A DNA stretch of 31,532 nucleotides from Mnemiopsis leidyi (taxonomy: Eukaryota > Ctenophora > Tentaculata > Lobata > Bolinopsidae). Numbering within the stretch: the stretch's first letter is position 1; each line of letters starts with the position of its first letter. The translations under genes were made by a program, and so were the position numbers. Positions 26,131 to 31,532 of the stretch are shown in pieces. The stretch lies in assembly GCA_000226015.1 (NCBI GenBank), contig JH153250.1, forward strand, positions 5,326 through 36,857. The letters run 5' to 3'. The notes below the pieces were generated by a model. The model had not been told where the DNA came from. It made no database searches and worked only from the letters and a program-made list of their open reading frames with translations.

Positions 26131-26914
26131 CCTTCTTAAATCAGGTATTACCTTTCTAGTAATGGTACACCTGCTCATGCTTTATATGTGCTCCGTAGTC
26201 TTCGTGGCCTTGCTATCAGGCTCAGACTTTATAATTATAGTTATATATTTTTTCTGATTCTGAAGTGTTCCACCAAAAATTAGTTCCAATCTGTCTTTCA
26301 TGAAGCAATCCAAATTATTACAACATTCATTCGCGATCGCTTTCACTCTCACTCTCATTACGTATAGCGTATCCTAGGTACTTAATACTACTTTATACAC
26401 GATTTAACTCGATAGGATCATCACCAAGCTGTACATAATTAACTCCGTTCCAAAACCGCTTGATACATTGAGAAGGGAAGATCTTGGTCCACCTGATCTT
26501 TAGTAATAATGAGGCACCCACGTCAGACACGAAATTCAGTTTGTAGAGATCCCGATTAACATTTTTATCATACACGTATCACATTCCTAATCCACACCAA
26601 GGATCTTTAATTTTACATTAGCTTGAAATTCCTATTCTGCTATCCGTTCTTAATGTAGAATCTCTTTTGAAAGCGTTTTACCGTTGACTTTCTACGGTAA
26701 AATGTCGATGTGATGAATTTGCATTATTTGTTGCGATTTGTTTTGTTTTCAGCCGGCGATCTTACCTAATATTGCACAATTATTCAGCGATCTTGCCTAA
26801 ATCGCAGTAGTATTCTGCGATTCTGTATAACTATAAAACTACAGTAGTATTCTGTGATATTGCAAAAAACCGCAAAAGTATTCTGTAACTTGCACGAAAT
26901 CAGGACTTTGTCCA
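26131..26914. other. AT-rich spacer
   Basis: No exon, RNA gene or repeat of note was found. Short direct copies of an ATTCTGCGATxTTGC-like motif occur around 26765-26885. Confidence 0.5.
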
Positions 26915-27475
26915 CGGTGAATCCGATCGGATCCGCCGCGGATTCCGCCGGACCGTTCTTTTCGGCGGACTCTGGTGGATCCGCCGCGGATTCCGCCTGA
27001 GTCCGCCGAGTCCGCCTGAGTCCGATCGAATCCGCCATCAACTCGCGGACAGTTTGCCAAATTTTGTCCGCCAACCAGACTTAAAGTTTAGTTCTGCGAG
27101 TTGGCGGAACATGCCCGCCGCGGACTTAATCCGCGGCGGAATTATTCGGCAGAATAGTAACAAAAAAATTTGGCGGAACTTATCCGCCGCGGAACTATTC
27201 CGCCAGAATAAATCGCGGAACAAGTCCGCCGCGGAATATAGTCCGCGGCGGAACTTGGCGGGGTTAGGGTTAGGTTAGGTTAGGTTAGGTTAGGTTAGGT
27301 TAGGTTAGGTTAGGTTAGGTTAGGTTAGGTTAGGTTAGGTTAGGTTAGGTTAGGTTAGGTTAGGTTAGGTTAATCCCTTTCCGCCGCGGAACCCAAACCC
27401 TAATCCACCAACGGCGGACTAAGTCCGTGGCGGAATCCGCCAACAGCGGACTTAGTCCGCGGCGGAATCAGCAAA
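26915..27475. mobile_element. Foldback element (GCCGCGGA-rich family), copy 2
   Basis: It shares TCCGCCTGAGTCCGCCGAG, the segment with CATCAACTCG, and ACTTAAAG with copy 1 in the same order, followed by many CCGCGGA palindromes (for example CCGCCGCGGAA). The second half is shorter than in copy 1 and contains the TTAGG array. Limits are approximate. Confidence 0.65.
27262..27372. repeat. TTAGG tandem array, about 21 copies
   Basis: One TTAGGG followed by uninterrupted TTAGG pentamers; about 20 bases later the inverse AACCCTAA appears. TTAGG is the arthropod-type telomere repeat and TTAGGG the ancestral animal one. Here it is interstitial and lies within a foldback element, so microsatellite expansion of an element-internal GGGTTAGGGTTA is the simplest reading. 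Confidence 0.93.
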
Positions 27476-28937
27476 CTTATATATATGCGGTATAGAAGTG
27501 AATCAAGCTTCCATATCTATTTTGTTACAGGAAGTCGGAAGAAAAATTTAGTGTGTTCATGGCTTCATGGGCACTTACTAACTTAGACGTACAAATATAA
27601 TTTTGTTGATTCATAGAGCTTTAGACTGGCGACTGATGAAAAGTTGCTGTAAACCACATTCTGTGATTGTTTTTTGACGTGACTAAATAGCTATTTTTTT
27701 GAAATATCTTACATCCTTATTACTTAATCCTAAATATCCGACCGTAAATAATAAGGCTTGGATGCCAATGATCAAAAATCAGTGGACCACGTTATGGCTA
27801 TGCTAAAAATAAGATGAGGTTCTTGCTTTTTTTAAAATTCCCGAATTTCCCGAATAACGGATTCCTGCAATCCGTTAGCGACAGGCAATAAATTCACACA
27901 TATTTTATGCATAATATTTGAGTTACTGACTGTCTCTGTATAAAGATTTTCTATTTTTGTGTCGAAATAACTTTTCATCCTTTCGGTTTAGACTTTAGTT
28001 GCTTCTAGATGATTTAGTTAAATTTATTGGATCTATTGCCAAACACTTTCATTTTCATCTTTGCTACAAAGTTTACTTGACAAAAACAAGCGAACTTTCT
28101 CATCTAACCAGTTTATCTGCCCCTTCCATACAATTTTACCGCTTTTGATTTCATTGCATTGTTATTTGATTTTTCTCTGATAGCAGCAAGTAGTTATCAA
28201 GTCTCATACTTCAAATTTAGTAGCTTTGTTGATTTTCTCTGTAGACTTGAAAATGCGTTTTTTAGGAAACATTTCGTCTAATATTTCGAACTGACACGTT
28301 CATTTACTCAATAAATGTATTTAATTTGTAGTGTTGAAATAGTTTAAAACTTTATTTTATTGTTGTAAAAACGATCCAACAGTTTACAACACTTGTTTAT
28401 CGCATTGTTGCAATGATTAACATTTGTAAACGATGTTGAATTTTAAAGCTTTTTGCGCTTTATCACACTTTTCTCCTTTCACGTGTCGACTCCTTATGAG
28501 ACTCATTAGATTTAGTACTTGGATGCTTGCCAAATATTAAAATACCTGTTTTATATTCATTCCGACAGTTCAATACAGTTTGAACTTTGATTTACCAGTT
28601 TTATCTAAATTATAAACTTATACTGGTGATAAAATCATGTAACAAGTTTTGCATTTTTAGATACCTGATTTACGTCAAAGACGTCAGAATTTTTGGGGAG
28701 GAGTTGGAAATTTTCTCTAACACGTATCGTTTCTCGAAGTTGATTTAGATGATTGGTCGTATCAGGATTCTTATTAGTTAATCGCTGTCACATTTTGAAA
28801 AAAACCGAATCCCCTAAAATTCTGACGTCCATAAGTTAACGTTAATAACATGTTACTTAACAAAATCAACTAACTTAGAAAAAAATGAGCAAATAAATAG
28901 GGCTGAAAGTTGAATCTCTCCATCTGACTGACACCGA
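27476..28937. other. Region upstream of gene 2
   Basis: AT-rich, no exon found. It should hold the gene 2 promoter, but no convincing TATA box or CpG-rich segment is visible; AAATAAATAG lies about 45 bases before the ATG. A 20-base inverted repeat pair lies at 28680-28829. Confidence 0.45.
28680..28829. repeat. Inverted repeat pair, possible small foldback element
   Basis: GACGTCAGAATTTTTGGGGA (28680-28699) and TCCCCTAAAATTCTGACGTC (28810-28829) are inverse at 19 of 20 positions, 110 bases apart. No target duplication was recognised. It sits about 110 bases upstream of the gene 2 start codon and could affect its promoter. Confidence 0.7.
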
Positions 28938-31403
28938 ATGATCTCCCTCTTTCTTCTGCTGACCTCCTGTCTAACTGCTCTCACAGGTTTCACTTTCACT
29001 TACGCTTTAATAAGCTTCATAACCAATCTTTCTCATATCAAGTTCCTACAAACTACGTCAATTCTCCACCCTTTATCTGAAATGACATTTATTAACTAAA
29101 TATATCCCAAAATTTTATAATCTCCTTTACTGTTCAGGTGCACATCAAATCCCATGTAACTCGGCCCCAGAACACGGTGTCGTGACAGTCAGTCAAGATG
29201 GACTACACAATTTTAGATGTTCAGATCCGGCATTGTACGAGCTGATGGGCAGAGATACCGCCATTTGTCGTAGTGATGGATATCTCGATATAGCTAGTTT
29301 ACCTAAATGTGTTGGTAAGTAGCCCCGATATCTGGGAATGGGGTTTACGTAAGGGCCGTGGGTAATGGTTGCGTAAAGGAAAGTTAAGAAAATAATACGA
29401 CGTTTTATCGTGCAAAATCCTCCGACCTGAGTAATTTTTTTGTGTCGTCGAGAGAAGGCAAATTGAGAAGACGAAATACTACTGTGGTTTTATCGAGCAA
29501 AATTCTTAGGCCTGATAATTATACTTGGCCTGATGTTATTTTTTATCTGTCTTTCTACAGACAAAAACCTTGTTTTCACGTAATTCCTTATTCAGTTAAA
29601 CAACCTCTGACAAAGCATATAAAATCTACACATAATAACGTGCGGTAGCACTAAAGAAGAAGTGAAAATACGGCATGATCTCTTCTTGAAGTTCCTCTCA
29701 CAAGCTGACTGTGTCAGAAATAGTAAATGTATTTATAAAGAGATGAAGTATGATTGTCTATCCAGCGATAAGGTTCGTTTCCATTAATTATGTGATTTGA
29801 TAAATAAAGAATTCAATGGCGGAAACATTGATATTAACATTTGTATTTGTATTAGCGTAATTTTATTTTAAATTGGCAGTCATAAGTTAAGAATAAGAAT
29901 TTTTGGATACTTGACGTGGCGATATCAATTTTCTAGTATTGGTAATTCTAGTATTTATTCATTCATTATTATATTTTCCACTTTAGGCTGGATGATGACC
30001 TAGCAACCACCAGGTGCAATGAAATTCAATGTAAAAACACCGGCAGGTAAAATTGAATAAAAACATACGTACTGACAGGTTGTTATAGAGACAGTGTACG
30101 TTGTGTTGGACCAACCTGCGGAAGCCGACATTACTAGCTGGGCTAACAAGATGTCGGAAACGCGACTTTCCCGACGAAGGAGATCAGAGTTTAACTTTGA
30201 CGATGCGACAACTGAAGACCCAGTGGTCTCCTCCTGTGAAACCGGGCAGGGTGTATCTAACGATGGAACTAACTGCGGTAAGTTCCACGAGTTCCATCAA
30301 GACTTTTGTAACCATAACGACAGTTTTGTAGTCATAACTGCAAGATTCCAAACTCATACGGTATAAAATCGAAAACTAATCCTGTTACCAAGGCACAAAA
30401 CTATTGCGATAATGCAAGTGACAACAAAAATGTTTCTTCGACTAAAATCCTTAAAAGATGTTGCATTTTGCCCTTCGACTTCTGCACTCGGCCAATTTAT
30501 TTTTAAATTAAGATGCTGATGCATAATTAAATGTTGGATTGTAGAACGGCCGGTCTTGAGCAATGAGAAGAACCACGTTGTTTAGAAGTTCTTTGTCATA
30601 CAGAGAAAAGTAACATTAAAATTAAGATGCTGATGCAGATTATTTCAGTTGATTGCCCCGAGGGAATGTATGGTGACGGAGCCCAGACCCCGCAGTGTAA
30701 GGAATGTCCTGTCGGACAGTACAACACCCTGACCAAACAAAGTCAATGTACAGCTTGTACCGACGGGAAAAGTACTCTGACAACAGGATCCACCAGTGCT
30801 GACGATTGTACAAGTATGGTCCCTTTCTTACCCGCTTTAATCTAATACGATGATGTAATGACGTCATATGATCAGAAAATAGAAACCAATGAGTTTTTAA
30901 TTCTAGAAAATAATGATCGGCGTGCCATTGAATCTAAAGTAAACTCCTCATCAGATCTGTGCACGCTGCCGGCAATTTCCGAGAACAGTCAATACACAGT
31001 GGCAGGGGTCGCTCAGGGTGACGGTACCAATGTGGCTGTCGGGACTGCTTTTACCTTGCTCTGTGATCAGGGCTACACATTTAAAAACACCAACAGCTTA
31101 CTTCAAACTTGTACTGAGGGTCTAGCGACAAGTGATATCAGAAACGAGTGTTTTCGTAAGTTTTGATTTGATTTAATAAGGCATTTCTTTTCTTGGCTGT
31201 GCGTCAGTTGATAAATTTTGTAATACAAGTTTCATGCACTGCAGTATAATGTTTTTCCTTGTGCTCAGAGGTAACAACGTCACCGGATGAAGCTGAGTAC
31301 AAATTTCTCGGTGAAACAGCCACGATAACATGTGTCGGAGCCTCTAAAGTAGATCCCCACTTAGTCGAAGTCAGAACACCGTACCCGAACGGACTTTCTG
31401 TCG
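28938..31403 (+). CDS. Gene 2: signal peptide-CCP-unknown domain-GCC2/GCC3-CCP-Ig protein (3' partial)
   Basis: Exons: 28938-28986, 29138-29314, 29657-29772, 30091-30277, 30649-30813, 30907-31155, 31269-31403; phases agree throughout. Exon 1 encodes a signal peptide (MISLFLLLTSCLTALTG), so this is the true N-terminus. Exon 2 is a CCP (IPCNSAP, FRCSDP, AICRSD, PKCVG). Exons 3-4 match the unknown gene 1 domain (ADCVRNSKC, YDCLSSDK, VYVVLDQ) and carry RRRRS. Exon 5 is GCC2/GCC3 (CPEGMYG, CKECPVGQYN, CTACTDGKS, DDCTS). Exon 6 is a CCP. Exon 7 starts an Ig domain (TATITCVGA). It is a paralogue of gene 1 in the same orientation. The acceptors of exons 3 (29657 or 29660) and 6 (30907, 30940 or 30955) are uncertain. 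Confidence 0.8.
29657..30277 (+). CDS. Gene 2 exons 3-4: second copy of the unknown domain with RRRRS site
   Basis: Exon 3 (phase 1 in, phase 0 out) reads HDLFLKFLSQADCVRNSKC, then IYKEMKYDC. Exon 4 begins TVYVVLDQPAEADI and reaches SRRRRSEF, followed by an acidic linker and SSCETGQG. Helix, three cysteines, beta strand, basic site and cysteine-rich block occur in the same order and spacing as in gene 1 exon 17814-18566. RRRRS is a strong furin-type consensus; cleavage is inferred. Confidence 0.7.
30278..30648 (+). other. Gene 2 intron
   Basis: AT-rich, 371 bases, flanked by GCG|GTAAGT and ATTTCAG. The open frame of exon 4 runs on for some 30 codons but has no domain. Nothing else seen. Confidence 0.7.
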
Positions 31404-31436
31404 GTAAGTCAAGACGAACAATTGCACACTTGCACA

Positions 31437-31439
31437 CGT

Positions 31440-31532
<93 letters not shown>
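31437..31532. repeat. (CA)n microsatellite reaching the window edge
   Basis: About 46 uninterrupted CA dinucleotides after CACACTTGCACACGTG, in the gene 2 intron after exon 31269-31403. It continues beyond the window, so this may be where an assembly or contig breaks. The poly-Cys/Val frame on the other strand is an artefact. Confidence 0.98.

Noticed and set aside
25879-26257. Long Pro/Leu/Ser frames (plus) and Gly/Arg/Glu frame (minus)
   Set aside because: They are translations of a pyrimidine-only low-complexity tract.
26784-27278. Frames on both strands with repeated SAADPxESAE-like or RRNxSAAE-like motifs
   Set aside because: They are products of the GCCGCGGA foldback repeat, without splice or start context.
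27262-27372. A chromosome end or telomere
   Set aside because: The array is short, internal, and flanked on both sides by element sequence and later a gene.
29987-30046. A 60-base mini-exon candidate in gene 2 (TTTAG ... GGCAG|GTAAAA) with two cysteines
   Set aside because: Its open frame needs phase 2, while the flanking exons meet in phase 0. Gene 1 aligns with gene 2 across this point without it.
31204-31527. Minus-strand frame of alternating Cys-Val
   Set aside because: It is the (CA)n microsatellite read in frame; the rest overlaps gene 2 exon 7 antisense.

Overview
This is eukaryotic, and almost certainly invertebrate animal, genomic DNA. It is moderately AT-rich, with many small phase-consistent exons, GT-AG introns of about 100-700 bases, and extracellular modules typical of metazoans: immunoglobulin-like (Ig) domains, CCP/sushi domains and GCC2/GCC3 ephrin-receptor-like cysteine-rich repeats. 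I cannot name the species. There is nothing prokaryotic: no operon, CRISPR array, tRNA or rRNA gene was seen.

Gene 1 (+ strand, about 27 to 20284-22010, 5' end outside the window) is one giant single-pass membrane receptor. I reconstructed 45 consecutive exons by hand. Their phases close without a break over 7850 coding bases, from exon 27..140 to the membrane exon 19085..19211. Domain order: partial Ig; about 11 Ig-like domains; three tandem near-identical [Ig-CCP-Ig] units (9646..15633), each with a 6-base microexon; a further Ig-like region; two CCPs; a small cysteine-containing domain of unknown identity ending in a basic, convertase-like site; GCC2/GCC3; two CCPs; transmembrane helix; short basic tail. 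The 3' end appears to branch. The membrane exon carries a stop that overlaps its splice donor plus a nearby AATAAA, giving a short tail. Two or three downstream terminal exons in the same splice phase could give long tails.

Gene 2 (+ strand, 28938 to beyond the right edge) is a related receptor or secreted protein: signal peptide, CCP, the same unknown domain with a basic site, GCC2/GCC3, CCP, then the start of an Ig domain. It keeps introns that gene 1 lost in the matching region.

Between them lies an inverted, decayed copy of the 3' end of gene 1 (minus strand, about 23725..25427), split by a 978-base insertion. Both inverted arms carry a 20-base minisatellite containing CACGTG and TGA(A/C)GTCA. 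The rest of the spacer and several introns hold transposon relics: a hAT-like MITE with a perfect 8-base target duplication, an 85-base Tc1/mariner-like MITE, two foldback elements of a GCCGCGGA-rich family (one containing a TTAGG array), a reverse transcriptase relic and simple repeats.

The picture is a local cluster of fast-evolving Ig/CCP cell-surface receptors, a plausible immune or self-recognition locus. That functional reading is inference from architecture, tandem duplication and local variability.
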